This document shows, piece after piece, positions 1-6,982 of a stretch of DNA of 11,426 nt; the stretch's first letter is position 1; the number at the start of each line of letters is the position of its first letter. The DNA is from Desulfovibrionaceae bacterium UBA3823 (GTDB taxonomy: Bacteria; Desulfobacterota; Desulfovibrionia; Desulfovibrionales; Desulfovibrionaceae): the NCBI GenBank assembly GCA_002369295.1, contig DFDR01000247.1:722-12147 (forward strand), in the 5' to 3' direction. A program made the translations under genes and the position numbers. The notes under the pieces were generated by a model. It saw only the letters and a program-made list of their open reading frames with translations, did not search any database and was not told where the DNA came from.

Positions 1-1304
1 AGGGCCAGGATATAGGCGATGGTGCCGCCGCCGCCCACATCGACCTTGCCAAGTTCGGCCATTTGCCAGGGAATGTTCCTGGCATCCAGCACGCCGCGCA
101 TCCAGCCCAGGTATTCGGGGTGGGCGTCGTTGGCGCCGTACTTGCCGCGGGAGCCCGTGAACTTGCAGAAGGCCACGCCATGCCCGAAGAAGGCGGAGTT
201 TTTCAGCTCGTGCCTGTCCTGCCAGTCCGGATCCACGGCGGCGTGCACGTCGGCGGAGATCGCCTTCGTGTTCATCATGATGCGGCGGAAGGGCGTCTGC
301 GGCTCCCAGGCGGCGGCCAGGTCTTCGATGCAGTAGGCGAAGAAGCGGGAACTGGCGCCGGTGGAGCCGTCGGAGCCGATTTCCTCCTTGTCCCAGATCA
401 TGAGGGCGATGTTCTTCGTGCAGTCCGCCCTGGCGTCGCACAGGGCCTGGAGGGCCGTGTAGACGCAGATGCGGTCGTCCTGGCCGTAGCCGCCGACGAG
501 GGAGCGGTCGAAGCCGACGTAGGAGGCAGGCGCAGCCGGCACCACCTCGATCTCGGCTGTGATGAAGTCCTCTTCGCAGAGGCCGTACTTTTCCTGCAGC
601 AGGTCGAGGACTGCGCCCTTCACGGGCGACTTGGCAAGGGGATCCTTGGCTTTTCCGGCCTTGTCGCCGGCCTTGTCCTGCTTCTCCTCCTCTTCCGGGC
701 GCGGGATGCTGCCGAGGATGACGTTGAGCTTTTCGCCCTCGAAGGCCTCCCTGACGCTTTGGGTCACCTGCTTCTGGGCCAGGTGGGGGAGGAGGTCGGC
801 GATGCAGAAGACCGGATCGCCCGGCTCGTCGCCGATGCGCACGGGCACGGCTTCGCCCGTGTCCTTGACGGCCACGCCGTGCAGGGCCAGCGGGCGGGAG
901 AGCCACTGGTACTTGCGCAGGCCGCCGTAGTAGTGGGTCTTGGCCTGGGCGAAGCCGGCCTGCTCGACGAAGGGATGCTGCTTCCAGTCGAGGCGCGGGC
1001 AGTCGCCGTGGGCGGCCACGAGGGAGATGCCCTTGCTCAAGGGTTCCGTGCCCCGGCGGAAGGCGAAGAGGCACTTGCCTCTGAGGACCGCAAGATAGCG
1101 GCCGGACGCGGGATCGTCGCCAAAGCCGTGCCCGCGCAGGGTCTTCTCGGCGAAGGCGACCGTTTCGCGCTCGGTCTTGCAGGCGCTGAGGAAGTCGATG
1201 TAGCCGTCGACGAAGGCCTTTATTTTTGCGCGGTCTTCGTCGCTCTTGTAGACGGTCCAGGCGTTTTTGGCCTCGTAGGCCGGGGAGTGCTTTGCTTCTG
1301 GCAT
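1..1304 (-). CDS. M18-family zinc aminopeptidase (partial, C-terminus beyond left edge)
   Basis: Seen: 434 codons are readable from ATG at 1304, then the frame leaves the window with no stop. The start is supported by AAGGA at 1313-1317, 8 nt upstream. M18 (aspartyl aminopeptidase / aminopeptidase I) landmarks appear in order: AAHGD with His99 and Asp101, YGQDD at 273-277, DKEEIGS at 305-311 with the Glu307-Glu308 pair, SADVH at 350-354, and a Gly-rich DVGGGG at 422-427. These are the positions expected for the two-zinc site and the catalytic Glu; the last His ligand lies outside the window. Known for the family: cytosolic metallopeptidases removing N-terminal residues, often acidic ones, usually as large oligomers. 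No signal peptide is seen. A charged Lys/Glu-rich insert lies at residues 203-222. It is the last visible gene of the folC-selA unit, 22 bp after selA. Family is confident; substrate preference is not shown. Confidence 0.9.
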   Translation of the reverse strand, partial: MPEAKHSPAYEAKNAWTVYKSDEDRAKIKAFVDGYIDFLSACKTERETVAFAEKTLRGHGFGDDPASGRYLAVLRGKCLFAFRRGTEPLSKGISLVAAHGDCPRLDWKQHPFVEQAGFAQAKTHYYGGLRKYQWLSRPLALHGVAVKDTGEAVPVRIGDEPGDPVFCIADLLPHLAQKQVTQSVREAFEGEKLNVILGSIPRPEEEEKQDKAGDKAGKAKDPLAKSPVKGAVLDLLQEKYGLCEEDFITAEIEVVPAAPASYVGFDRSLVGGYGQDDRICVYTALQALCDARADCTKNIALMIWDKEEIGSDGSTGASSRFFAYCIEDLAAAWEPQTPFRRIMMNTKAISADVHAAVDPDWQDRHELKNSAFFGHGVAFCKFTGSRGKYGANDAHPEYLGWMRGVLDARNIPWQMAELGKVDVGGGGTIAYILA

Positions 1305-1326
1305 GTCGTGTATCCTTATGTCTTGG

Positions 1327-2772
1327 CTAGGCGGAGAGCGCCCTGCACAGCAGGTATGCGATGCGGGCATGCTCCGCCTGCTCGATGGTGCGGGGGTCGA
1401 GGCAGAAGGCGTCGTTTTCGAGACGCCCGATGAGAACGGGGCGCAGCGCCAGCAGACGGCGCTTGAGCTCGGCTGCGGAGCAGGCCTGGGGCCGCAGCGC
1501 CACCAGCGTCGTCGGCAGGCTGCACTCGGGGAAGGCGCCTCCGCCGGCGCGGGAGCTGTCTTCGGCAAGGCCGACGCTGCAGGCGCCCTTGAGGGCGCGG
1601 GCAAGGCGGGCTTTGAGGGCTTTGGCCTGCCTGGCGAGTTCGCTAGGCTCCACGAGCATGCGGCGCAGGGTGGGGATCTCCCGGCAGGCAAGCTCGGGCT
1701 CGTAGTAGAGGCGCAGCGTCGCCTCGAGGCCGGCATAGCTCAGCTTGTCCATGCGCAGGGCCCTGAGGAGGGGATTTTTGCGGATTCTGGCCAGCAGATC
1801 CGCCCGTCCGGCAATGATGCCGGCCTGAGGGCCGCCGAGGAGCTTGTCGCCGGAGCAGAGCACGAGGTCGCAGCCCTGCCTGATGCACTCGGGCACGGTC
1901 GGCTCAGGCGGAAGCCCCGCCTTGGCGAAGTCGATGAAGCTGCCGGAGCCGAGGTCGTTGAGCAGCGGGAGCCCATGGCGGTGGGCGAGATCGGCCAGCT
2001 CGTCCGTGGGCACGGCCGAGTGGAAGCCCACGATGCGGTAGTTGGAGGTGTGCACGCGGATGATGGCGCGGGTGCTTTCATTGATGGCCCGCTCGTAGTC
2101 CGCAAGGTGGGTGCGGTTGGTGGCGCCCACCTCCTTGAGCATGACGCCCGTGGACTCCATGACGTCCGGGATGCGGAAGCTTCCGCCGATCTCCACGAGC
2201 TCGCCGCGGGAGATGACGACCTCGCCGCCCTTGCAGAGCGTGTCCAGGGCCAGCAGGACGGCCGCGGCGTTGTTGTTGACGGCTATGCCGTCCTCGGCGC
2301 CAGCCAGGTCCCGGATGGCGTAGGAGAGCAGGTCGTTGCGGCTCCCCCGGCCGCCGGTTTCGCCGTCGAATTCCAGCGTGCAGCTGCCGCATGCAGCCCT
2401 GAAGACGGCCATTGCCGCCGAAGGCGCCAGCACCGAGCGGCCCGTGTTGGTGTGGATGACGACGCCCGTGCCGTTGATGACGCCCTGCAGGCGGGGCGCG
2501 CTCTGTCTGGCGCACCATGCGGCCAGCTCCGCAAAGCTGGCCTCAAGGGAAAGCTCTGCGGCGTCGCGGCTCCCGCCCTGCCTGACCGCTTCGCGCTTCG
2601 CGTCCCAGAAGGCCTGGACGGCTTCCCGGACAAGGCGTCTCGGCGCCTCGCGCACGGCCCTGAGCACGTCGGGCCCCACGAGGGCGGCCAGCGCCTCGCT
2701 AGGGGCGGCAAGGGCTTCCAGGCATTTGTCGGTGGAGGGGATGGCGCGGAAGCAGGCGTTGAGGTCGGACAT
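1327..2772 (-). CDS. selA: L-seryl-tRNA(Sec) selenium transferase
   Basis: SelA is a PLP enzyme that converts Ser-tRNA(Sec) to Sec-tRNA(Sec) using selenophosphate, in the cytoplasm, for selenoprotein synthesis. Seen: 481 residues, close to the usual length of about 460-480. The helical N-terminal region (1-95) is followed by the fold-type-I core with GVINGTGVVIHTNTGR at 97-112, ETGGRGSR at 138-145, VGATNRTHLADYERAI at 215-230, and SGDKLLGGPQAG at 307-318. Lys310 is the expected PLP Schiff-base lysine. The ATG at 2772 has AAAGGA at 2779-2784, 6 nt upstream. It sits 47 bp after folC and 22 bp before the aminopeptidase, so co-transcription is likely. Its presence implies that selB, selC and selD exist elsewhere in the genome; none is in the window. 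No truncation or missing key residue is seen. Confidence 0.97.
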   Translation of the reverse strand: MSDLNACFRAIPSTDKCLEALAAPSEALAALVGPDVLRAVREAPRRLVREAVQAFWDAKREAVRQGGSRDAAELSLEASFAELAAWCARQSAPRLQGVINGTGVVIHTNTGRSVLAPSAAMAVFRAACGSCTLEFDGETGGRGSRNDLLSYAIRDLAGAEDGIAVNNNAAAVLLALDTLCKGGEVVISRGELVEIGGSFRIPDVMESTGVMLKEVGATNRTHLADYERAINESTRAIIRVHTSNYRIVGFHSAVPTDELADLAHRHGLPLLNDLGSGSFIDFAKAGLPPEPTVPECIRQGCDLVLCSGDKLLGGPQAGIIAGRADLLARIRKNPLLRALRMDKLSYAGLEATLRLYYEPELACREIPTLRRMLVEPSELARQAKALKARLARALKGACSVGLAEDSSRAGGGAFPECSLPTTLVALRPQACSAAELKRRLLALRPVLIGRLENDAFCLDPRTIEQAEHARIAYLLCRALSA

Positions 2773-2819
2773 GGTGCATCCTTTAAAGAAGATGGGCGAG
2801 TGCGGGACCGGTGCCCGGC

Positions 2820-4073
2820 TCAGCGTGCCGGCCGCTCCAGGGCATCGGGATGGAGCGCAAAGAAGTCGGCAAGCAGATAGAGGGAGCCGGTGACGAGGAC
2901 CGGTCCCTCGCCAGGGGCCAGGGCTGCCTGTGCCAGGGCCTCCTTGAGGCCGGGATAGGCTGAAGCCTTGCCTGCGCCGTGCTCCTGCAGGAGCCGCAGA
3001 ATGGCGTCGGGCGCTTCCGCGCGCTCGTTGTGCATGGCAGGGACAAGGAAGGGGATGTCCGGCAGCGTCTTGGCCAGCATGCCGAGGGCTGTCCGCCAGT
3101 CCTTGTCGCTAAGGCAGGAGTAGACGGCAGCGCGGGGGCGGGTGCCGCCCTCCTCGAGGAAGCTGGCCAGGGAGGCCATGCCATGGGGATTGTGGGCGCC
3201 GTCCAGCAGGAAGGGCGGATGCTCTGCCGTCTCGGGGACGGACTGGAGTCTGCCGGGGATGAAGGCGCGGGCGAGGCCCTGGGCAAGGCTGGCCTCGGCG
3301 GCCGGCACGCCGAGCATGTCCAGCATGGTTCTGGCGCAGGCGAGGGCCGTGGCCGCATTGACGCGCTGGTGGGCGCCGGCAAGGCCAAGCGGGATGCCGG
3401 CGGACAGGGGTGCGGTCACGGCAAGCGGCGCCTGGAAGGCGCTGGCGCGCTCGGCAATGATTTCTGCGGCCTCAGGCGGCTGGGGCGAGGAAAAGACCGG
3501 CGCCTGGCTTCGGATGGCGCAGGCCTTGTCCCTGGCAATGTCCCCGATGGCGGGGCCAAGGACCGCCGTGTGGTCGAGCGCCATGGGCGCAAGGCACACC
3601 GCATCGGCGGGTGCTGCCGTCGTGGCGTCCCAGCGGGCGCCGAGTCCCGCTTCGAGAATGGCGGCCTGGACGCCGCAGGCGCGGAAGGCGTAGAGCGCCA
3701 TGACCGTCAGCATTTCGAAGTAGGTGAGCTCAGGGCAGGCCTGCCAGGCCTCCCGGGCAGCCTCGAGCCACAGGCCATCGTCTTCGGGGAGGCGCCGTCC
3801 GTTGATGAGGATGCGCTCAGAGGGATGGACGAAGTGGGGCGAGGTGTAGAGTCCGGTCTTGACGCCGTTCGCCTCGAGCAGGGAGGCGAGGAAGGTGGCT
3901 GTGGAGCCTTTGCCGTTGGTGCCGGCAACCTGGACGATGCGGTACGGGGGGCGGCTGAGGTCCAGCGCCTGCAGAGCCTGCTTCATGCGACCTAGGCTGA
4001 GATCCATGTGGAAAAAGCCGAGGCTGTCCAGATAGCGTGCAAATTCGGGGGCAGACTGGAAGGGAACGGCCAT
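2820..4073 (-). CDS. folC: Folylpolyglutamate synthase / dihydrofolate synthase
   Basis: FolC adds glutamates to tetrahydrofolates and, when bifunctional, joins dihydropteroate to glutamate with ATP, in the cytoplasm. Seen: 417 residues, the normal length. The Mur-ligase-like ATP-binding P-loop GTNGKGST is at 51-58. Further motifs are TSPHFVHPSERILING at 77-92, ILEAGLGARWDATTA at 139-153, DHTAVLG at 167-173 followed by Lys183 (likely the carbamylated-Lys position), HQRVNAATA at 235-243, LDGAHNPHG at 290-298 opening the C-terminal domain, and VTGSLYLLAD at 394-403. The ATG at 4073 has AAGGAG at 4079-4084 with a 5-nt spacer, which fixes the start. It is the first gene of the apparent folC-selA-aminopeptidase unit, with a candidate promoter at 4128-4155. 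Whether both activities are present cannot be read from motifs alone. Confidence 0.95.
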   Translation of the reverse strand: MAVPFQSAPEFARYLDSLGFFHMDLSLGRMKQALQALDLSRPPYRIVQVAGTNGKGSTATFLASLLEANGVKTGLYTSPHFVHPSERILINGRRLPEDDGLWLEAAREAWQACPELTYFEMLTVMALYAFRACGVQAAILEAGLGARWDATTAAPADAVCLAPMALDHTAVLGPAIGDIARDKACAIRSQAPVFSSPQPPEAAEIIAERASAFQAPLAVTAPLSAGIPLGLAGAHQRVNAATALACARTMLDMLGVPAAEASLAQGLARAFIPGRLQSVPETAEHPPFLLDGAHNPHGMASLASFLEEGGTRPRAAVYSCLSDKDWRTALGMLAKTLPDIPFLVPAMHNERAEAPDAILRLLQEHGAGKASAYPGLKEALAQAALAPGEGPVLVTGSLYLLADFFALHPDALERPAR

Positions 4074-4127
4074 CGGTGCTCCTTGAACCTGAGAAAGACT
4101 TGGCCACGCGGGGCGCGCAATGGCGGC

Positions 4128-4155
4128 ATACTATCCTTTTTCGGCATGAGGGCAA
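4128..4155 (-). promoter_or_regulatory. Candidate sigma-70 promoter for folC operon
   Basis: On the minus strand TTGCCC (4150-4155) and TAGTAT (4128-4133) are separated by 16 bp. They lie about 55 bp upstream of the folC start and match the -35/-10 consensus at four and four positions. This is the only reasonable pair seen between folC and the tRNA gene. It was assigned by eye. Confidence 0.4.
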
Positions 4156-4237
4156 GGCTGGTGCAGGGGACGGTGCCGGTCGCGCCAAGCCTTGAAAACA
4201 GGAGGCTGGCATGCCTTGCCGGGGGTGCGCCATCGTC

Positions 4238-4266
4238 TTGACAGCGGTTCCCAAAGAAGGCAAAAA
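4238..4266 (+). promoter_or_regulatory. Candidate promoter for tRNA-Arg
   Basis: A perfect -35 hexamer TTGACA lies at 4238-4243. At the ideal 17-bp spacing there is only a weak -10, CAAAAA at 4261-4266 (three of six matches). Transcription would begin around 4273, about 25 nt before the tRNA. The perfect -35 and the position support the call; the poor -10 weakens it. Confidence 0.4.
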
Positions 4267-4298
4267 ACTGCTTGTTGCAGATGCGTCTGCGCTGACGT

Positions 4299-4375
4299 GT
4301 GCCCATAGCTCAGTTGGATAGAGCAGGAGCCTTCTAAGCTCTTGGTCGGGGGTTCGACTCCCTCTGGGCGCGCCA
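4299..4375 (+). tRNA. tRNA-Arg (anticodon UCU), CCA encoded
   Basis: A full 77-nt cloverleaf can be drawn. The acceptor stem GTGCCCA (4299-4305) pairs with TGGGCGC (4365-4371), with one G-U. The D arm is GCTC/GAGC. The anticodon stem GGAGC (4326-4330) pairs with GCTCT (4338-4342) around the loop CTTCTAA, so the anticodon is TCT at 4333-4335, reading AGA and AGG. The T arm is GGGGG/CCCTC around TTCGACT. The discriminator G at 4372 is followed by an encoded CCA. It lies between the divergent folC and the convergent antiporter gene, with its own terminator 10 nt downstream. Confidence 0.97.
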
Positions 4376-4384
4376 GGAATTTCA

Positions 4385-4421
4385 GGCACTTACCCGGCTT
4401 GGGTAGGTGCCATTTTTTTTT
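4385..4421 (+). terminator. Rho-independent terminator of tRNA-Arg
   Basis: An 11-bp stem, GGCACTTACCC (4385-4395) with GGGTAGGTGCC (4401-4411), has a single T-G wobble and the loop GGCTT. It is followed by A and nine T residues (4413-4421), then a second T run. Position and form are textbook for an intrinsic terminator closing the tRNA transcript. Confidence 0.92.
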
Positions 4422-4429
4422 CATTTTTT

Positions 4430-4450
4430 TTATCCCGCTCTTATCCCGCT
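4430..4450. repeat. Tandem 10-bp direct repeat TTATCCCGCT
   Basis: TTATCCCGCT occurs at 4430-4439 and again at 4441-4450, separated by one C, just downstream of the tRNA terminator T-runs. The function is unknown. A protein-binding or old recombination site is possible but unsupported. Confidence 0.6.
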
Positions 4451-4637
4451 GTGGATCTCTCAAGCATTCAATTCACAACGTTCATGAGAAAACTTTAAAA
4501 TATCGGTTTCTGCTCTCTCCAGCTGTTTCGGGCAAAGAGCAGAGAAAGAAGGGGACTCCGCTCCCTGCTGACAAGACGCCAGGGCAGGCAAGCAGCGCTT
4601 GAAGGGGCCAGCATTGGCCTTGGCTTGTTTTGCAGGA

Positions 4638-4655
4638 CCAGCATGTTCATGCTGG
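4638..4655 (-). terminator. Inverted repeat after antiporter stop, possible terminator
   Basis: A perfect palindromic stem, CCAGCATG/CATGCTGG with two bases between the arms, begins 9 nt after the antiporter stop codon. Read on the minus strand it forms a tight 7-bp hairpin with a GAAC tetraloop. There is no U-tract after it, so it may only stabilise the 3' end or help factor-dependent termination. Confidence 0.4.
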
Positions 4656-4664
4656 GCAGGTTGC

Positions 4665-6383
4665 TTACGACACCTTTATGACGCCTGCCTGGTTTGTCAC
4701 CCGGCGAAGCATGCGGGATCCGCGTTTGCGGATATGGGAGGCGACGAGGTCGATCTCCTGCTTGGGGACGAGAAATTGCGAAAGCACGTTGCTGAAGATT
4801 TCGATGGAGCATTCGAATTCTTCGGAGAAGACCGCTGATGCGCCTGTCTGCCTGAGCGGGGCGATTTCCGGCACGAAGCGCGTTTTGGCGACGATGTGCA
4901 GATTCGGGTTGAGTTTGCGGGCTTCCTGCGTGATCGAGCGCACGGCGACCGGGTCGGATATGACGATGGCCAAGACGCGGGCCTTCTCTATGCCGAGATG
5001 CTCCAGGACGATATCTGCCGTGGCATCCCCATGCATGATGGGTTCGCGCTTGCGGTAACGGGAGACTGTCTCTGGATTCATTTCAAGAATCTTGTACTTG
5101 ATGCCGGCTTTCTTTGCGGCGTAGGCAAGATGCTTGCCGTGCACGCCGAAGCCGATAATGACGAGATGCCCCTCCATCTGCTCATGCGGTTCGTCGGACG
5201 TGTCCTTTTCCGCCAGTTCCTTCTTGGCGGGGAGCATTGCTACGATTTTGGGGGCAATGACGATGAGGGCGGGCGTCAGCATCATGGTTATGACGCTGAC
5301 GGCAAGGAAAATCTGATAGTCGTCCGTGTTGAAGATGTTCAGCTTGAGGCATTTGTCCGCGATGACAAAGGCGAATTCGCCGACCTGCGCGAGCGAAAGG
5401 GACGTGAGAATGGCAGCTTTGAGGGGATAGCCTTGGAGGAGAACCGACGGCAGGGTCACGATGGTTTTGAACACGATGAAAAACGCGGTGGTCGCCAGGA
5501 TCGTTCCCAGATGGTTGAACAGGAACTGGATGTTGAGCAGCATTCCAACAGAAATAAAGAAAAGGCTGATGAAGACGTCCTTATAGGCCAGGACTCCGGA
5601 CATGACGCTCATGCTGTAGGGGGAACGCGCAAGCAGAAGGCCTGCCAGGAAGGCCCCCAGAGAGAGCGAAAGGCCGAGCCAGCTCGTCAGGGTTGCCATG
5701 CCCATGCACAGTCCGAGCGTTGTCAGGATCAGCACTTCCCGAGCCCCTGTCTTCAAGACGGCCTCCATCAGGCGGTTGAGCCACAGGCCGGTGGCGATGA
5801 GCACGGCGCCGAGAATCAGCACGATCTTGCCGGTGGAGAAAAGCGCGGACTGCCAGGAGAGGTGGACAGTTCCCGCAAGCAGCGGAACGGCTATGAGCAT
5901 CGGCGCCGCCATGATGTCTTGAAAGACCAGTATGGCAAGGGAAAGCTGGCCGTGGGGCGATTCGCTTTCCCCTCGTTGCTGCATGATCTGGAGCACTATG
6001 GCCGATGAAGAGAGGGCTGCCAGGCATCCCCAGAGGATGCCTTCCCGCCACGGCGTTTGATTGATGGCCATCATCCAGAGCATGCCCGCGACGACCATCA
6101 GGCCGAGTTGAAGCGTGCCCCCGAGAAATGCCCGCCGTTTCAGCCGGTTCAGTGCCTCTCCAGAAAGTTCCATGCCGATGGTGAACATCAGCATGGCAAC
6201 GCCGATCTCGGCTATCTCGCTGACCGCATGCTGATCTGAAACAATGGCGATGGCATTCGGTCCGAACATGGCGCCTGTGAGGAGAAAACCGACCGTTGAG
6301 GGCAGTTTCAGGCGGTTGCAGACAAGGGTGACCACTATCGAAAGAAGAAAAAGAATGATGATTTCGTCAAAGAGTTCGCCCAT
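4665..6383 (-). CDS. CPA2/Kef-type cation:proton antiporter with TrkA-N domain
   Basis: This is an inner-membrane exchanger of the monovalent cation:proton antiporter-2 family (KefB/KefC/YbaL-like), probably exporting K+ or Na+ against protons. Seen: 572 residues. Residues 1-385 are a multi-helix membrane domain with FQDI at 154-157 (Asp156 in the ion-path position) and QVGEFAFV at 333-340, the family signature. After a charged linker (386-404), a Rossmann RCK/TrkA-N domain spans about 405-520. It has GFGVHG at 411-416, acidic Glu434 at the end of the second strand, and HGDAT at 451-455, consistent with NAD(H) binding. No TrkA-C domain follows. The ATG at 6383 has AAGGGG at 6390-6395, 6 nt upstream. 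No KefF/KefG-like flavoprotein partner is adjacent. Transported ion and gating ligand cannot be told from sequence. Confidence 0.93.
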   Translation of the reverse strand: MGELFDEIIILFLLSIVVTLVCNRLKLPSTVGFLLTGAMFGPNAIAIVSDQHAVSEIAEIGVAMLMFTIGMELSGEALNRLKRRAFLGGTLQLGLMVVAGMLWMMAINQTPWREGILWGCLAALSSSAIVLQIMQQRGESESPHGQLSLAILVFQDIMAAPMLIAVPLLAGTVHLSWQSALFSTGKIVLILGAVLIATGLWLNRLMEAVLKTGAREVLILTTLGLCMGMATLTSWLGLSLSLGAFLAGLLLARSPYSMSVMSGVLAYKDVFISLFFISVGMLLNIQFLFNHLGTILATTAFFIVFKTIVTLPSVLLQGYPLKAAILTSLSLAQVGEFAFVIADKCLKLNIFNTDDYQIFLAVSVITMMLTPALIVIAPKIVAMLPAKKELAEKDTSDEPHEQMEGHLVIIGFGVHGKHLAYAAKKAGIKYKILEMNPETVSRYRKREPIMHGDATADIVLEHLGIEKARVLAIVISDPVAVRSITQEARKLNPNLHIVAKTRFVPEIAPLRQTGASAVFSEEFECSIEIFSNVLSQFLVPKQEIDLVASHIRKRGSRMLRRVTNQAGVIKVS

Positions 6384-6447
6384 GGCCTACCCCTTGCGGA
6401 GAAGCGTCCGCATATCCGAAACGTGAAAGTTGGAGAGAGTTGAGTAC

Positions 6448-6474
6448 CCTATAGATGCCCGGAAAAATTGTCCA
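6448..6474 (-). promoter_or_regulatory. Weak candidate promoter for antiporter gene
   Basis: On the minus strand TGGACA (6469-6474) and TATAGG (6448-6453) are separated by 15 bp, about 65 bp upstream of the antiporter start. The hexamers are fair but the spacing is short. It sits in one of the few AT-leaning patches of the interval. Confidence 0.25.
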
Positions 6475-6533
6475 GTCGTCGGGCGGAGGCGGAGCGGCGG
6501 AGCTCACGGGATTTCCTCTTGCCCTGGGGGTGG

Positions 6534-6554
6534 CTGCCTCCCGGCAGGAGGCAG
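6534..6554 (+). repeat. Perfect 8-bp hairpin in the leader region
   Basis: CTGCCTCC (6534-6541), loop CGGCA, and GGAGGCAG (6547-6554) form a perfect stem. There is no T-run on either side, so it is not an intrinsic terminator. It is one of a cluster of stems upstream of the transporter-kinase. Confidence 0.6.
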
Positions 6555-6604
6555 GAGGAAGCTGGAGACTCCGAGTCCCGTTTCTGCACCCAGGACAGGG
6601 GCGC

Positions 6605-6641
6605 TCGCGAGGACGAGTCTCCCAGACGCTTCGCGAGGACG
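6605..6641. repeat. 11-bp direct repeat TCGCGAGGACG
   Basis: TCGCGAGGACG occurs at 6605-6615 and 6631-6641, 26 bp start to start. The second copy lies inside the hairpin CGCTTCG/CGAAGCG (6627-6649). Such pairs can be operator half-sites, but no cognate regulator is known here. Confidence 0.55.
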
Positions 6642-6649
6642 TCGAAGCG
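6627..6649 (+). repeat. 7-bp hairpin CGCTTCG/CGAAGCG
   Basis: CGCTTCG (6627-6633) pairs perfectly with CGAAGCG (6643-6649) across a 9-nt loop. It is part of the structured interval upstream of the transporter-kinase. Confidence 0.5.
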
Positions 6650-6982
6650 GATGAAGCGGAAGGAGACGCCCGACGTCATGCACCTGCCCCGGCAGACCGC
6701 AGTGAAGGACTGCGTCGCGGTCCTGCAGCCGCCCCTCCTGCGGGGACTGCCGGCGATGGCGGATATGTGCCTGTCCATGGCGCGCTGCTTGTGCAGCGTC
6801 TGCCGTCGCGGTTGCGGCGTGACTTCTGCTGTCTGGGACAAGTTCATGCCGTCAGGCGCGCCCCTCTGTCCCGGAAGCATGGCGGCAGGGCGCGAGGAAT
6901 TGTCGCTGGCAGCCATTTTTGGCCTCTTTGCAGGTTGCAGAGATGAAGGTACACTTGGGAAGCAGAGGCGCATGCCAGCCGC

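Larger units (their letters stand above)
4376..4664. other. Gene-free, partly AT-rich spacer between tRNA-Arg and antiporter gene
   Basis: Apart from the tRNA terminator and the hairpin at 4638-4655, I see no gene here. From about 4412 to 4510 it is clearly richer in A+T than its surroundings. It contains a 10-bp direct repeat, TTATCCCGCT, at 4430-4439 and 4441-4450. The position just 3' of a tRNA is a common integration site for mobile elements, but no integrase or att duplication is visible. Confidence 0.6.

Noticed and set aside
63..1433. 456-codon open frame on the plus strand
   Set aside because: It lies opposite the M18 aminopeptidase; its translation is low-complexity Gly/Ala/Val with no family features. 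It is an antisense artefact of high GC.
1303..2880. 525-codon open frame on the plus strand
   Set aside because: It lies opposite selA, whose motifs and ribosome site are unmistakable.
2979..3995. 338-codon open frame on the plus strand
   Set aside because: It lies opposite folC; the translation is Gly/Arg-rich without domains.
4131..4463. 110-codon frame on the minus strand across the tRNA
   Set aside because: Its translation contains the well-known false protein produced by reading a tRNA-Arg gene antisense; there is no ribosome site.
6900..6945. Possible sigma-54 promoter (TTGG...TTGCAG) upstream of the kinase
   Set aside because: The GG and GC elements are not 10 bp apart as needed for the -24/-12 motif.
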